The notes: a model not told the origin generated them from the sequence alone. Positions 25,422 to 39,005 are shown, numbered from the stretch's first letter. The stretch is DNA of 64,000 nt from Bradyrhizobium sp. SZCCT0153 (GCF_018129995.1 NZ_JAFCKS010000003.1:1-64000); one strand, 5' to 3'. Made by a program: numbers and translations.

Positions 25422-26786
25422 ATGCGAGCGCCGATTCTCAACCTGCTGCTGATCGGAAGCCTCGCGGGCGCAAGCCTCGCTAGCACAAGCCTCGCTGGTA
25501 CAAGCCTCGCGCAAGCTCAGACGGCGACGACGCCGCAGACAGCGGCGGTCTCGCCCGATGCGATCAAGCAGCGCGAGCAGGAGCTGGAGGCAGCGCGCGC
25601 AAGCAGGAAGAGCGCGGAGGAAGCGCAGGCCAAGCTCAAGGCCGAGATCACCTCGCTCGGCCAGGACCGCACCCAGCTCAATCAGCAATTGATCGACACC
25701 GCCGCGAATGTGCGCTCAGTCGAGACCAAGATCGACGAAGCCGAAGCGCGGCTGCGGTCGCTGAACGGCCGCGAGCAGCAGATGCGCAGCTCGCTGGATT
25801 CACGCCGCGCCGACATCGTCGAGGTGCTGGCGGCGTTGCAGCGCGCCGGAAGGCGCTCGCCTCCGGCGCTGCTGGTGCGCCCCGAAGATGCGCTGCAATC
25901 GCTGCGCACGGCGATGCTGCTCGGCGCCGTGGTGCCGGACCTGCGCGGCCGCGCGGAAAAAATCGCAGGCGAACTCGGCGAGCTTGTGGCCCTGCGCAAG
26001 AACATCGCGACCGAGCGCGACCAGCTCGCCGCCGACCGCGACAAGGTCCGCAGCGACCAGACCCGGCTCACGGCCTTGATCGACGAGCGGCAGCGCCAGC
26101 AGGCGTCACGGGAAAAAGACCTCGACGCCGAGAGCGCGCGCGCGATCGCGCTTTCAAGGCAGGTGGGCGACCTCCAGGGGCTCATCGCCAAGATGGAGCA
26201 GGATCTGCAAAGCGCCGCCAAGGCGGCCGAGAAGGCCGCCGAGGCTGCCAGGCAGGCCGAGGCCAAGGCGGCCGCCAGCGCCAACGCCGGCACAAAGTCC
26301 GGTCCGGCCGCATTCAAGGATCGCTCCCGGACCACCCCTGCGATTGCCTTCGCTGTGGCCAAGGGCCTCCTGCCTCTTCCGGTTAACGGTAACAAGATCA
26401 GGGATTTCGGCGGTTCCGACGGGGTCGGCGGGGTCCAGAAGGGCATTTCGCTGGCCACCCGGCCGGGCTCCCAGGTCACGACGCCGTGCGACGGCTGGGT
26501 GGTCTATGCCGGCCCGTTCCGCAGCTATGGACAACTCTTGATCCTCAATGCCGGTGGCGGGTATCATGTCCTGATCGCCGGGATGGAGCGCATTTCGGTA
26601 AACATCGGACAGTTTGTGCTCACGGGGGAGCCGGTCGCGTCCATGGGGTCGACCTCTCAAGTCGCCTCCATTCTCGCCACGAACGCGAGTCAACCTGTGT
26701 TGTATGTCGAGTTCCGCAAAGACGGCACTCCAATCGATCCAGGCCCATGGTGGGCCGCAAATGAAGGCGAGAAGGTTCGCGGATGA
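25422..26786 (+). CDS. EnvC-like murein hydrolase activator (degenerate LytM domain)
   Basis: A 454-aa exported protein: signal peptide, long coiled coil (about 45-265) with an Ala/Lys-rich linker, then a LytM/M23 domain (about 320-445). The zinc ligands are missing: the HxxxD motif is Q339...S343 (VQKGIS) and the HxH motif reads VLYVEF. It should therefore activate amidases rather than cut peptidoglycan, as E. coli EnvC does. The signal region contains near-tandem ASLAS-TSLAG-TSLAQ repeats. ATG 25422 is chosen over TTG 25410. Its stop overlaps the ctpA start (ATGA), indicating translational coupling. Confidence 0.88.
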   Translation: MRAPILNLLLIGSLAGASLASTSLAGTSLAQAQTATTPQTAAVSPDAIKQREQELEAARASRKSAEEAQAKLKAEITSLGQDRTQLNQQLIDTAANVRSVETKIDEAEARLRSLNGREQQMRSSLDSRRADIVEVLAALQRAGRRSPPALLVRPEDALQSLRTAMLLGAVVPDLRGRAEKIAGELGELVALRKNIATERDQLAADRDKVRSDQTRLTALIDERQRQQASREKDLDAESARAIALSRQVGDLQGLIAKMEQDLQSAAKAAEKAAEAARQAEAKAAASANAGTKSGPAAFKDRSRTTPAIAFAVAKGLLPLPVNGNKIRDFGGSDGVGGVQKGISLATRPGSQVTTPCDGWVVYAGPFRSYGQLLILNAGGGYHVLIAGMERISVNIGQFVLTGEPVASMGSTSQVASILATNASQPVLYVEFRKDGTPIDPGPWWAANEGEKVRG

Positions 26787-28141
26787 TGCGCAAGACTTCA
26801 GTTATCCTCCTCAGCGCGGCCACCGGTGCTGCGCTGACGCTGTTCGTGACCCAGCCGCGCGCGGTCTTCATGGGCTCCAGCGCGCGAGCCGCCACCGCGG
26901 ACACCTATCGCCAGCTCAATCTTTTCGGCGACGTCTTCGAGCGCGTGCGCTCGGACTATGTCGAGAAGCCCGACGACACCAAGCTGATCGAATCCGCGAT
27001 CAGCGGCATGCTCACCGGCCTCGATCCGCATTCGAGCTACATGGACGCCAAGAGCTTCCGCGACATGCAGGTGCAGACCCGCGGTGAGTTCGGCGGCCTC
27101 GGCATCGAAGTCACGATGGAAGACGGCCTGATCAAGGTGGTCTCGCCGATCGACGACACCCCGGCGTCGCGCGCCGGCGTCATGGCCAACGATATCATCA
27201 CCAATCTCGACGACGAGGCGGTGCAGGGCCTGACCCTGAACCAGGCGGTCGAGAAGATGCGCGGCCCTGTCAACACCAAGATCAAGCTCAAGATCATCCG
27301 CAAGGGCCAGGACAATCCGATCGACGTTACCCTGGTGCGCGACAACATCCGCGTCCGCTCGGTGCGCGCCCGCATCGAGGCCGACGACATCGCCTATATC
27401 CGCATCACGACCTTCAACGAGCAGACCACCGAAGGCCTGAAGCGCGAGGTTGCCAACCTCTCGAATCAGATCGGCGACAAGCTGAAGGGCTACGTCATCG
27501 ACCTTCGCAACAACCCGGGCGGCCTGCTCGAGGAAGCGGTCACCGTCTCCGACTCCTTCCTGGAGAAGGGCGAGATCGTGTCGACCCGCGGCCGCAATGC
27601 CGAGGAGACGCAGCGCCGCACCGCGCATGCGGGCGACCTCACCAAGGGCAAGCCTGTCATCGTGCTGGTCAATGGCGGCTCCGCCTCGGCGTCCGAAATC
27701 GTCGCGGGCGCGCTTCAGGACCACAAGCGCGCGACCATCGTCGGCACGCGCTCGTTCGGCAAGGGCTCGGTGCAGACCATCATCCCGCTCGGCTCGGGCA
27801 ATGGCGCGCTGCGTCTGACCACGGCGCGCTACTACACGCCGTCGGGCAAGTCGATCCAGGCCAAGGGCATCGTGCCCGACATCGAGGTGCTCCAGGACGT
27901 GCCGGACGAGCTGAAGTCCCGCACCGACACCAAGGGCGAGGCTTCGCTGCGCGGGCATCTCAAGAACGACGGCGACGAGAAGACCGGATCGCAATCCTAT
28001 GTCCCGCCGGATGCCAAGGACGACAAGGCGCTCAAGCTCGCCGACGACCTGCTCCACGGCATCAAGAACAGCGCCTCCGCGGCACCCGCGGCGGGCGGCG
28101 ACAACAAGGGCACGACCGACAAGCCCAAGGCGGCAAACTAG
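26783..28141 (+). CDS. ctpA: Carboxy-terminal processing protease CtpA (S41)
   Basis: A 452-aa periplasmic protease. An N-terminal hydrophobic segment (VILLSAATGAALTLFV) exports it; a PDZ domain spans about 100-185 (FGGLGIEVTMEDG, GVMANDIITNLDD). The S41 catalytic serine S302 (GGSASASE) and lysine K327 (FGKGSVQT) are 25 residues apart, as in Prc. The C-terminal 70 residues are low-complexity, Lys/Asp/Ala-rich. It overlaps the EnvC-like gene by 4 bp, and a terminator follows at 28167. The pairing with an amidase activator suggests a role in envelope or division remodelling. Confidence 0.95.
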   Translation: MMRKTSVILLSAATGAALTLFVTQPRAVFMGSSARAATADTYRQLNLFGDVFERVRSDYVEKPDDTKLIESAISGMLTGLDPHSSYMDAKSFRDMQVQTRGEFGGLGIEVTMEDGLIKVVSPIDDTPASRAGVMANDIITNLDDEAVQGLTLNQAVEKMRGPVNTKIKLKIIRKGQDNPIDVTLVRDNIRVRSVRARIEADDIAYIRITTFNEQTTEGLKREVANLSNQIGDKLKGYVIDLRNNPGGLLEEAVTVSDSFLEKGEIVSTRGRNAEETQRRTAHAGDLTKGKPVIVLVNGGSASASEIVAGALQDHKRATIVGTRSFGKGSVQTIIPLGSGNGALRLTTARYYTPSGKSIQAKGIVPDIEVLQDVPDELKSRTDTKGEASLRGHLKNDGDEKTGSQSYVPPDAKDDKALKLADDLLHGIKNSASAAPAAGGDNKGTTDKPKAAN

Positions 28142-28166
28142 CTCGGCGCCCCGCGGGGTCCAATCA

Positions 28167-28196
28167 AAAGGGTGGCTCCGGGAGCCGCCCTTTTTG
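28167..28196 (+). terminator. Intrinsic terminator after ctpA
   Basis: GGGTGGCTCC (28170-28179) pairs with GGAGCCGCCC (28181-28190), preceded by AAA and followed by TTTTTGTTTG. It ends the envC-like/ctpA unit. Confidence 0.85.
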
Positions 28197-28295
28197 TTTG
28201 GAGCCGCCCGAACTCCCGGCATCCCCGGCCTATCCCGGCCTGCCGCCGCTTGACCTCGGCGTGGTATCGTCGGCGCGAGTGATTCGGGATCGCGC

Positions 28296-29513
28296 ATGAC
28301 TGAAACGGCCGATGATCTGAGCGCCCCGCTCGGACAGGACAAGCCGCGCCGGAAACGCCGGCTGCGGCTGCCGTTCACGGCCATGCAGGCGCTCGCCGTC
28401 ATGCTCGGCTTGTTCCTGGTCGCCTTTGCCGGCTTCGCCATCTTCAACAAGGATCCGTTCGGCGGCGAGCCGATGACGCGGATCGCGATCCGCGATCCCA
28501 AGGCGGCGGACGAAAAACCGGCCGTCGCTGGCCATGGCCAGGACAGCAAGCAAGAAGGCAAGCACGAGACCAAGGAAGCGCCGAAGCAGGCCGGCGAGCA
28601 GAAGACCGTCACCATGATCGACGGTTCCACCGGCACGCGCCACGACGTGGTGATCGGCGGCGGCGCTTCCGCCGACAAGGGCGAGGCGGCCTCCGCGCCG
28701 CCGCCCGTCATGGCCGGGATCGACCCAAAACTGCTGGAGAAATCACGCTACGGCATGATCCCCGTGGTCGCCGAGGGCCTGAAGCCGTTCAACGTCTATG
28801 CGGCGGATGCCGACCGCGCCAAGGCGGCGAAGATGCCTGTCGTCGCGATCCTGATCGGCGGCCTCGGCGTCGGCGCCGCCAAGACCACCGATGCCATCAT
28901 GAGGCTGCCGCCGGCGGTGACGCTGGCGTTCACGCCTTATGGTTCCGATCCCGGAAAACTCGCCGAGCGGGCCCGCGCCCAGCGCCACGAGATCTTCCTC
29001 CAGATCCCGATGGAGCCCTACGACTTCCCCGACAACGATCCGGGACCGCAGACGCTGCTGACCTCGCTGAGCGCCGACCAGAACATGGACCGCCTGTACT
29101 GGCATCTGAGCCGGATGCAGGGCTATGCCGGGATCACCAATTTCATGGGCGCCCGCTTCATCGCGACGGACGCGGCGATGCAGCCGATCATCCGCGAGGC
29201 GGCCAAGCGCGGCCTCGGCTTCTTCGACGACGGCTCCTCGCCCCGCAGCATCGCGCCCCAGGCCGCGGCAAGCCAGGCGATGCCGTTCGGCAAGGGCGAC
29301 ATCGCGATCGACGTGGTGCCGACCCCGGCCGAGATCGACCGCGCCCTGAACAAGCTCGAAGCGGCGGCGCGCGAGCGCGGCGCGGCCATCGGCACCGCCT
29401 CGGCCCTGCCCGTCTCGATCGAGCGCATCGGCGCCTGGACCAAGACATTGGGCGACCGGGGTATCCTATTGGTGCCATTGACAACCGCGATGCTGAAATC
29501 AAAATCCAGCTAA
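28296..29513 (+). CDS. Divergent polysaccharide deacetylase family protein
   Basis: A 405-aa protein with a cytoplasmic basic N-terminus, one membrane span (about 31-50, [19 protein letters not shown]), a charged low-complexity linker, and a C-terminal divergent polysaccharide deacetylase (YibQ/DUF610-like) domain. Landmarks are [50 protein letters not shown] and [10 protein letters not shown]. In this family it is usually next to the ctpA/envC genes, as here, and is thought to act on the envelope. The true substrate is unknown. Confidence 0.88.
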   Translation: MTETADDLSAPLGQDKPRRKRRLRLPFTAMQALAVMLGLFLVAFAGFAIFNKDPFGGEPMTRIAIRDPKAADEKPAVAGHGQDSKQEGKHETKEAPKQAGEQKTVTMIDGSTGTRHDVVIGGGASADKGEAASAPPPVMAGIDPKLLEKSRYGMIPVVAEGLKPFNVYAADADRAKAAKMPVVAILIGGLGVGAAKTTDAIMRLPPAVTLAFTPYGSDPGKLAERARAQRHEIFLQIPMEPYDFPDNDPGPQTLLTSLSADQNMDRLYWHLSRMQGYAGITNFMGARFIATDAAMQPIIREAAKRGLGFFDDGSSPRSIAPQAAASQAMPFGKGDIAIDVVPTPAEIDRALNKLEAAARERGAAIGTASALPVSIERIGAWTKTLGDRGILLVPLTTAMLKSKSS

Positions 29514-29589
29514 ATCAACGGATTGGTACGGCACGGGTCTCGCGGGGCCTGCGCGAGCCTTACCGACAGCATGGAAGAGGTCTGGCGGA

Positions 29590-30096
29590 ATGGCGCGTTA
29601 CGAGGATCTGCCCTACCGGACCTGCGTCGGAGTGATGCTGATCAATACGAAGGGCCTGGTGTTCATCGGCCGCCGCGCCGGCGGCATCGAGCATGTCGAC
29701 GACACCCATGTCTGGCAGATGCCGCAGGGCGGCGTCGATCCCGGCGAGGACACCTGGGACGCCGCCAGGCGCGAGCTCTATGAGGAGACCAGCGTGCGCT
29801 CGGTCGAACGGCTCGGCGAGGTTCCGGACTGGCTCACTTACGACATTCCGCGCACGGTCGCGGGCCGTGCCTGGAAGGGCCGCTACCGAGGCCAGCGGCA
29901 GAAATGGTTTGCGGTCCGCTTCACCGGCAAGGACAGCGAGATCAATGTCGAGAAGCCCGGCGGCGGCGGCCACAAGGCCGAATTCGTCAGCTGGCGCTGG
30001 GAGCCGATGAAGAACTTGACCGGATTGATCATCCCGTTCAAGCGCCCGGTCTATGAGCGCGTGGTGAAGGAATTTTCCGCGCTGGCGGAGGATTAG
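29590..30096 (+). CDS. rppH: RNA pyrophosphohydrolase RppH (Nudix), copy 1
   Basis: A 168-aa Nudix hydrolase. The Nudix box starts at [17 protein letters not shown] (47-63) with the metal-binding REL-Y-EE at 61-66. [13 protein letters not shown] motifs (here [13 protein letters not shown]) and the C-terminal [13 protein letters not shown] match RppH, which removes pyrophosphate from 5' triphosphate RNA to start decay. It carries the alphaproteobacterial insertion HVDDTH-W-QMPQGG. ATG 29590 follows AAGAGGTCTGG. A second Nudix gene follows 64 bp downstream. Confidence 0.92.
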   Translation: MARYEDLPYRTCVGVMLINTKGLVFIGRRAGGIEHVDDTHVWQMPQGGVDPGEDTWDAARRELYEETSVRSVERLGEVPDWLTYDIPRTVAGRAWKGRYRGQRQKWFAVRFTGKDSEINVEKPGGGGHKAEFVSWRWEPMKNLTGLIIPFKRPVYERVVKEFSALAED

Positions 30097-30160
30097 TTCG
30101 CGTCGTCGTTCCGGGTTGATGCTAATGCATCGCCTGGGCTGACGACGAAAGATCCCGCGC

Positions 30161-30661
30161 TTGACCGACCAGAAACCCTACCGCCCCAACGTGGGGATCG
30201 CCCTCTTCAATGCCGATGGCCGCGTGCTGATCGGGCATCGCTTCAAGGGCGACGGACCCGAGATCATCCTGCCGGGTCTCGACTGGCAGATGCCGCAGGG
30301 CGGCGTCGACGAAGGCGAGGACCTGCGCGATGCCGCGCTGCGCGAACTCTGGGAAGAGACCAGCGTCAGAAGCGCAGCCTATCTCGGCGAGACCGACTGG
30401 CTGACTTACGAATTCCCGCCCTACGACGGACCACAGACGCACCGGCTGGCGAAATTCCGCGGGCAGCGCCAGAAATGGTTCGCGCTGCGCTTCACCGGCA
30501 GGGACGACGAGATCGATCCGCTGACGCCGCGCAACGGACAGCCGGCGGAGTTCGACGCCTGGCGCTGGGAGCGGCTCGACCGCGTCGCCGACGTCGTGGT
30601 GCCGTTCCGCCGCGACGTCTACCGCGCGGTGGCGCGAGAGTTCGCGCCCTTCGGAAACTGA
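30161..30661 (+). CDS. RppH-like Nudix hydrolase, copy 2
   Basis: A 166-aa paralogue of the preceding gene. The Nudix box aligns at the same residue numbers (GGVDEGEDLRDAALREL, 47-63; E65, E66) and [14 protein letters not shown] is conserved. It lacks the HVDDTH region, having GDGPEIILPGLDWQMP instead, so its substrate may differ. The start is TTG 30161, with no ATG near the family-aligned N-terminus; the ribosome site is weak, suggesting low translation. Which copy is the main RppH cannot be decided here; both have intact catalytic residues. Confidence 0.88.
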   Translation: MTDQKPYRPNVGIALFNADGRVLIGHRFKGDGPEIILPGLDWQMPQGGVDEGEDLRDAALRELWEETSVRSAAYLGETDWLTYEFPPYDGPQTHRLAKFRGQRQKWFALRFTGRDDEIDPLTPRNGQPAEFDAWRWERLDRVADVVVPFRRDVYRAVAREFAPFGN

Positions 30662-30666
30662 AATCG

Positions 30667-30690
30667 CGAAAACAACCCCATGCACAGTAG
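30667..30690. repeat. 24-nt exact dispersed repeat, copy 2
   Basis: Identical to 8986-9009. It starts six bases after the stop codon of the second Nudix gene. Confidence 0.8.
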
Positions 30691-30787
30691 AACCGGGGTT
30701 GAAATCATGAGCGAATTTTCACTGGAAATTTGCGTGTGAGGGAGGCACCATGCTCTCGCCAGCTCGAACGTCGCCGCTTGCTCCGCT

Positions 30788-30820
30788 GCGTTCCCTCCCC
30801 CCTTGCGGGGGAGGGAACGC
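30788..30820. repeat. GC-rich palindrome (14-bp perfect stem)
   Basis: GCGTTCCCTCCCCC (30788-30801) and GGGGGAGGGAACGC (30807-30820) are perfect reverse complements. It belongs to the same family as the pair at 11454-11612, sharing GAGGGAACGCACC and a downstream GGCGCGAGTC. It lies between convergent genes. Confidence 0.8.
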
Positions 30821-30860
30821 ACCGTCGTCGGGGCGCGAGTCGGGCCCAATCACTGCAACC

Positions 30861-32507
30861 CTAGTTGACCGGTCCCACCGTGAACGGGCCGATCGCGATG
30901 ACGTGGCAATTGCTGTCGCGCCTGGCGCAGTCGGCGAGCGCGGAATTGACCGCTGTCTGCTCGTCCGCGGCCTTCAGGCCGAGGCCCGGCCGGCCCGCGG
31001 TGCCGACCGCGACGGCGTTCCAGCCCATGCCATCGGCGAGCTTGCGCACGACCTCGTCGCGCGCATCGGCGACGATCGAGGCGTTGGAGGCGGCATGGAA
31101 GAAGCCGGTGATTTTGAACAGGGTCGGGATCGGCACGACGAAATTTTCGTCGACCGCGACGACCAGGCAGGCCACGCCGGCGATCGCGCCGCATGATTCC
31201 AGGGCGCGCCGCGCGGCATCGTCGGCGGTTGATGCGCCCATCACCATGAAATACTGACCGCCCGGGCCGAGCGCGACCGAGCGCGATTTCGCCGCGGGTA
31301 CGAACGTGTTCTCGAGCCGGACCTTCGCGGGATCGCGCACCATCGGAAAATCCCTGGAGGCGAAGGCGCGCTCGGTCATGGCATCGTGCCGGATGAACGG
31401 CTGCGGCGGCATCGGCGGCTTGCCGTGCGTGTAGACGACATTGTTGCCGACCGCATAGAGCTCGCAGCGCCGCGGCGACTGCGCGGCGTCCGCGCGCTTC
31501 TGGCACTGCTCGATCGCCGCGTTGCGCGCGGCCTCCTCGTTCGGCTGATTGAGCGCGGAGCCGGTGTAGCCGCCGACGTTCAGTGCAAAGGCCTTGTAGT
31601 CGCCGGCGGCGGAATATTCGCCCGCGAGATAGCCGCGCACGCGGTCGCCGATGAAGGGCACCATGTCGGCCGGAAATTTGCCGCCTGAGGTGGCGGGCGC
31701 CGAGGGCATCGGCGCCGGACCTGCCGCAGCCATTTGCGTCGGCATGGGCATCGGCGCTTTCGCTGACATGGTGGGCGTCGGGCTGAGGGCCGCCGCGCTC
31801 GGCGCAGGATTTGGCGCCGTCGCCGCGGCGCTCGCCGATGTCCTGGTGGTCTCGAGCTTGGCGAAATAGAGGAAGCCGCCGACGCCGATGGCGACGACGG
31901 AGACGACACCGACCACCAGCGGCCACATCCAGTTCGGCGCGGGCGCGGCCTTCGCCACCTTCTTGATCTGCGGCGTTGCGTAAGTGCCGTTCTCCCGCCG
32001 CATCGCCACCATGTAGGCGTGCACCGGCGTCGGGATGTTCTTGACCTCCTGCGCGCCGATATCGGCGAACTGCACCGACAGCTTGTTGGCGACCTGCTCG
32101 TGCACGGCGCGGGAGACGCAGATGCCGCCGACCTCGGCGAGACCTTCGAGCCGGGCGGCGATATTGACGCCGTCACCGAGCAGATCGCCGTCGCGCTCGA
32201 CCACGTCGCCGATGGTGATGCCGATGCGGAACGACATCTGCCGGCTCGGCGGATAGGCCATGTTGCGGGTTCGCAGGGATTCCTGGATGTCGATGGCGCA
32301 ACGCACCGCATCGACCGCGCTCGGAAATTCCGCAAGCACGGCGTCACCGGCCGTGTTGAAGATGCGGCCGCCGGCCTTCGCAATGAAATCGTCGACGACC
32401 TCGCGATAGGAGGCGAGACGCCGCAGCGTCTCCTCTTCGTCTTCCGCGACCAGTCTCGAGTAGCCGGCAATATCGGCCGCGAAAATCGCTGCGATCTTGC
32501 GTTTCAT
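30861..32507 (-). CDS. Membrane-bound class III adenylate/guanylate cyclase
   Basis: A 548-aa protein. Residues 1-170 are a class III cyclase domain: metal aspartates D12 (FAADIAGYSR) and D55 (AGDAVLAEF), and transition-state residues N115 and R119 (DGVNIAARL). A single membrane span (about 194-216) follows, then a Pro/Ala/Met-rich linker. The C-terminal 270 residues contain three similar blocks, each with an alanine-rich helix and a cysteine pair (335/348, 439/447, 527/534) followed by a hydrophobic strand, resembling DUF4189-type repeats. The catalytic domain would be cytoplasmic and the repeats periplasmic, suggesting an envelope-sensing cyclase. Substrate (ATP or GTP) is not certain from sequence. 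Confidence 0.88.
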   Translation of the reverse strand: MKRKIAAIFAADIAGYSRLVAEDEEETLRRLASYREVVDDFIAKAGGRIFNTAGDAVLAEFPSAVDAVRCAIDIQESLRTRNMAYPPSRQMSFRIGITIGDVVERDGDLLGDGVNIAARLEGLAEVGGICVSRAVHEQVANKLSVQFADIGAQEVKNIPTPVHAYMVAMRRENGTYATPQIKKVAKAAPAPNWMWPLVVGVVSVVAIGVGGFLYFAKLETTRTSASAAATAPNPAPSAAALSPTPTMSAKAPMPMPTQMAAAGPAPMPSAPATSGGKFPADMVPFIGDRVRGYLAGEYSAAGDYKAFALNVGGYTGSALNQPNEEAARNAAIEQCQKRADAAQSPRRCELYAVGNNVVYTHGKPPMPPQPFIRHDAMTERAFASRDFPMVRDPAKVRLENTFVPAAKSRSVALGPGGQYFMVMGASTADDAARRALESCGAIAGVACLVVAVDENFVVPIPTLFKITGFFHAASNASIVADARDEVVRKLADGMGWNAVAVGTAGRPGLGLKAADEQTAVNSALADCARRDSNCHVIAIGPFTVGPVN

Positions 32508-32634
32508 CTGCGACCGGCCCCCGGAACAAATTTCGCGAGCGCAGAATGCCGCTATCGACCGCGCGGTGCAACAAAGTTTCAGCGCCCGCCACGGCCGTGA
32601 CGAGCGCTGAACTTATTCAGGAATTTCTCATTCG

Positions 32635-32659
32635 AGCCCCGGAGCAGTGCGCCGGGGCT
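32635..32659 (-). terminator. Hairpin at the end of the atp operon
   Basis: AGCCCCGG (32635-32642) pairs with CCGGGGCT (32652-32659), starting within the atpC stop codon on the minus strand. No T-run follows, so termination strength is uncertain. Confidence 0.4.
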
Positions 32660-33066
32660 TAGTGCATGGCCGTGGAGTTGAGCTGCTGCTGAATGCTCTT
32701 GAAGTGATCGAGCCGCGCAATCGCCTGATCGAGCTCGTCGCCTTCGTGCTCCTTCAACCCTTCTTCCATCTCCGAGACGGTCGCGGCGAACTGGGCGCGG
32801 TCGAGCTCCGCCATCGATGTTGCGACGTCGGCGAGCACGGTGAGGCCCTTTTCGGAGACTTCGGCGATACCGCCGAGCACGATGATCTTCTCGTGCTTGC
32901 CGCCGCTGGTGATGGTGAGAATGCCGGGCCGGATCGCGGCCACGACCGGCGCATGTCCCGCCAGCACGCCGAAGTCGCCCTCGACGCCGGGGATGTCGAC
33001 CTGGTCGACTTCACCCGAAAATGCGAGCTTTTCCGGCGAGACGAGATCGAAATGGAAGGTGGCCAT
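32659..33066 (-). CDS. atpC: F1 ATP synthase subunit epsilon
   Basis: A 135-aa epsilon subunit. [20 protein letters not shown] opens the N-terminal beta barrel, followed by [19 protein letters not shown], and the C-terminal helical pair ([12 protein letters not shown]) is present. It forms the central stalk base with gamma and can inhibit ATP hydrolysis. It is last in atpHAGDC; a 91-bp gap with a palindromic repeat separates it from atpD. Confidence 0.96.
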   Translation of the reverse strand: MATFHFDLVSPEKLAFSGEVDQVDIPGVEGDFGVLAGHAPVVAAIRPGILTITSGGKHEKIIVLGGIAEVSEKGLTVLADVATSMAELDRAQFAATVSEMEEGLKEHEGDELDQAIARLDHFKSIQQQLNSTAMH

Positions 33067-33075
33067 GGGAAACCT

Positions 33076-33154
33076 GCGAGTAGTGAATAGCGAATAGCGA
33101 GTGGCAATTGAACGGGAGCAGCGTCTGTTCGCTACTCCCTATTCGCCATTCGCC
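33076..33154. repeat. Imperfect palindrome in the atpD-atpC gap
   Basis: GCGAGTAGTGAATAGCGAAT... on the left and its approximate reverse complement (...CTATTCGCCATTCGCC) on the right fill almost the whole gap between atpD and atpC. The repeated GAATAGCGAATAGCGA pattern is unlike neighbouring sequence and looks like an inserted short repeat. Confidence 0.65.
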
Positions 33155-33157
33155 AGG

Positions 33158-35528
<2,371 letters not shown>

Positions 35529-35670
35529 TCTTCGTTCACCCCGGCGGTTCGACGCGAGCCGAACCGCTAGCCTGTCCCTGTCGCAATGCCCGACCGGGCG
35601 CCGGGCACGCTTCTTGTTGTCTTGCCTCTTGCGAAGCGGTCATGGCCGGAACGACCGGCCATGCTTGCTA

Positions 35671-37760
<2,090 letters not shown>

Positions 37761-38408
37761 AGACGCGCTCTTTTTGCTGTCAAACTCGCAAGGGAAAAAC
37801 CGTCGCCACGAAGCGGCGCCTAGCGATCCAAGCCCTTGGAATTCAAGCGGGACTTCGATTTTCGACCCCGCACGGGAAGTGCCGGGCTCGTTAAAATCGC
37901 GGCTTTGCTAACATAGCAGGCGCGCACGTGCAACATGACGCCAAATTAAAGGCACGACGTTCTGTCGCCAGTTCGTCGCAGTGCCCGAGGCGCGACGACG
38001 ATCGGCATGACGATCTGCCATCCGGCGGAATTGAGGCGGGCCCGCCAGCGGTGCCTGTCCAATTCGTTCCTGCCATCAGCGCATAGCGGCCATGAACACG
38101 GATCACTGAGGCGTGACTTCGGCCCCGCCGGCTGCACCCGCCGAATACTTACCCAATTCTAAACACTGAAAGCGATGACTTCGTTTTTCAGTATTTGTAA
38201 GTAATCAACATGTTAATAAATCGCTAAATACAAGATTACGGAGCATCGGCCGAATATCGGTCACCGGTAACAAGATATTTCATGACGACACGGAACGGAT
38301 TTACTGCCCAATTCACGCCTCATTAGGAATCGAAACGCCATCCCGCTCACAAACTCATGGGGGCTCCACTTGCCACATATGTGGCAATACTAGCTTAGGG
38401 ACCACTAA
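37761..38408. other. Divergent promoter region of atpH and rlpA
   Basis: A 648-bp gap. Its left half should hold the atp promoter, though I could not place -35/-10 boxes convincingly. The right half (about 38150-38400) is distinctly AT-rich: it holds a hairpin ACTGAAA.../...TTTCAGT, a near match to the CtrA motif (TTAA-N7-CTAA, 38213-38227), and an 18-bp palindrome at 38370-38387. Confidence 0.55.
38370..38387. promoter_or_regulatory. Perfect 18-bp palindrome upstream of rlpA, candidate operator
   Basis: TTGCCACATATGTGGCAA is an exact palindrome ending 21 bp before the rlpA start codon. It has no T-run and no loop, so it suits a dimeric repressor or activator site better than a terminator. 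The regulator is unknown. Confidence 0.5.
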
Positions 38409-38918
38409 ATGCTGTCTTTGAAGACGCTGGGCTCTGTGACCCGGCCGCGTACGGCGATCGCTTTCGTTGCCGCCACTCTCCTCGTCGGTGGAACTGCCAC
38501 CGAAGCTTCCGCCAAATCCAGGCATCACCACCGGACCTCTCAGCATCATCACCGCCACCACGCCCAGAACGATGCCAACACGACCTCCGATTGGCGCAAC
38601 GCCAACGCGTCGATGACGCCGTCGTCGGGTAGCGGCCACAGCTTCTCCGGAATGGCCTCCTATTACGGCAACGAGTCCGGCAGCCGGACTGCCTCGGGCC
38701 AGCGCTTCAACCAGAACGCCATGACCGCGGCGCATCGTTCGCTGCCGTTCGGCACCAAGCTGCGCGTCACCCATGGCGGCTCGAGCGTCATCGTCACCAT
38801 CAACGACCGTGGCCCCTTCGTCCGCGGCCGTGTCCTCGACCTCTCCACGGGCGCTGCCCGTGCCATCGGCCTCACCGGGGCCGGCGTCGGCCGCGTCACC
38901 GCGGAAGTCGTCTCCTGA
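38409..38918 (+). CDS. rlpA: RlpA-like septal lytic transglycosylase
   Basis: A 169-aa secreted protein. A signal peptide (AIAFVAATLLVGGTATEASA) is followed by a striking histidine-rich stretch (HHHRTSQHHHRHH, 39-51) and a double-psi beta-barrel from about 80 (GMASYYGNESGSRTASGQRF). The catalytic aspartate D133 (TINDRGPFVRGRVLDLS) and D144 are present. RlpA cleaves naked glycan strands at division sites. There is no SPOR domain or lipobox, so it is a minimal, soluble form. A strong terminator follows. Confidence 0.88.
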   Translation: MLSLKTLGSVTRPRTAIAFVAATLLVGGTATEASAKSRHHHRTSQHHHRHHAQNDANTTSDWRNANASMTPSSGSGHSFSGMASYYGNESGSRTASGQRFNQNAMTAAHRSLPFGTKLRVTHGGSSVIVTINDRGPFVRGRVLDLSTGAARAIGLTGAGVGRVTAEVVS

Positions 38919-39005
38919 CGGCGCGAGACGCGCCTCACCACACAAGCGCAGTTCCCGTCATCGTCCGCATGGACATGTGAGCGCGGGATCGGCGCGGGTG
39001 AAACA

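Noticed and set aside
26798..28711. 637-codon minus-strand frame
   Set aside because: Antisense to ctpA and the deacetylase-like gene, and it crosses a strong plus-strand terminator.
37861..37940. TTGCAC ... CTATGT as the atp promoter
   Set aside because: The spacing (11 bp) is too short for a sigma-70-type promoter.
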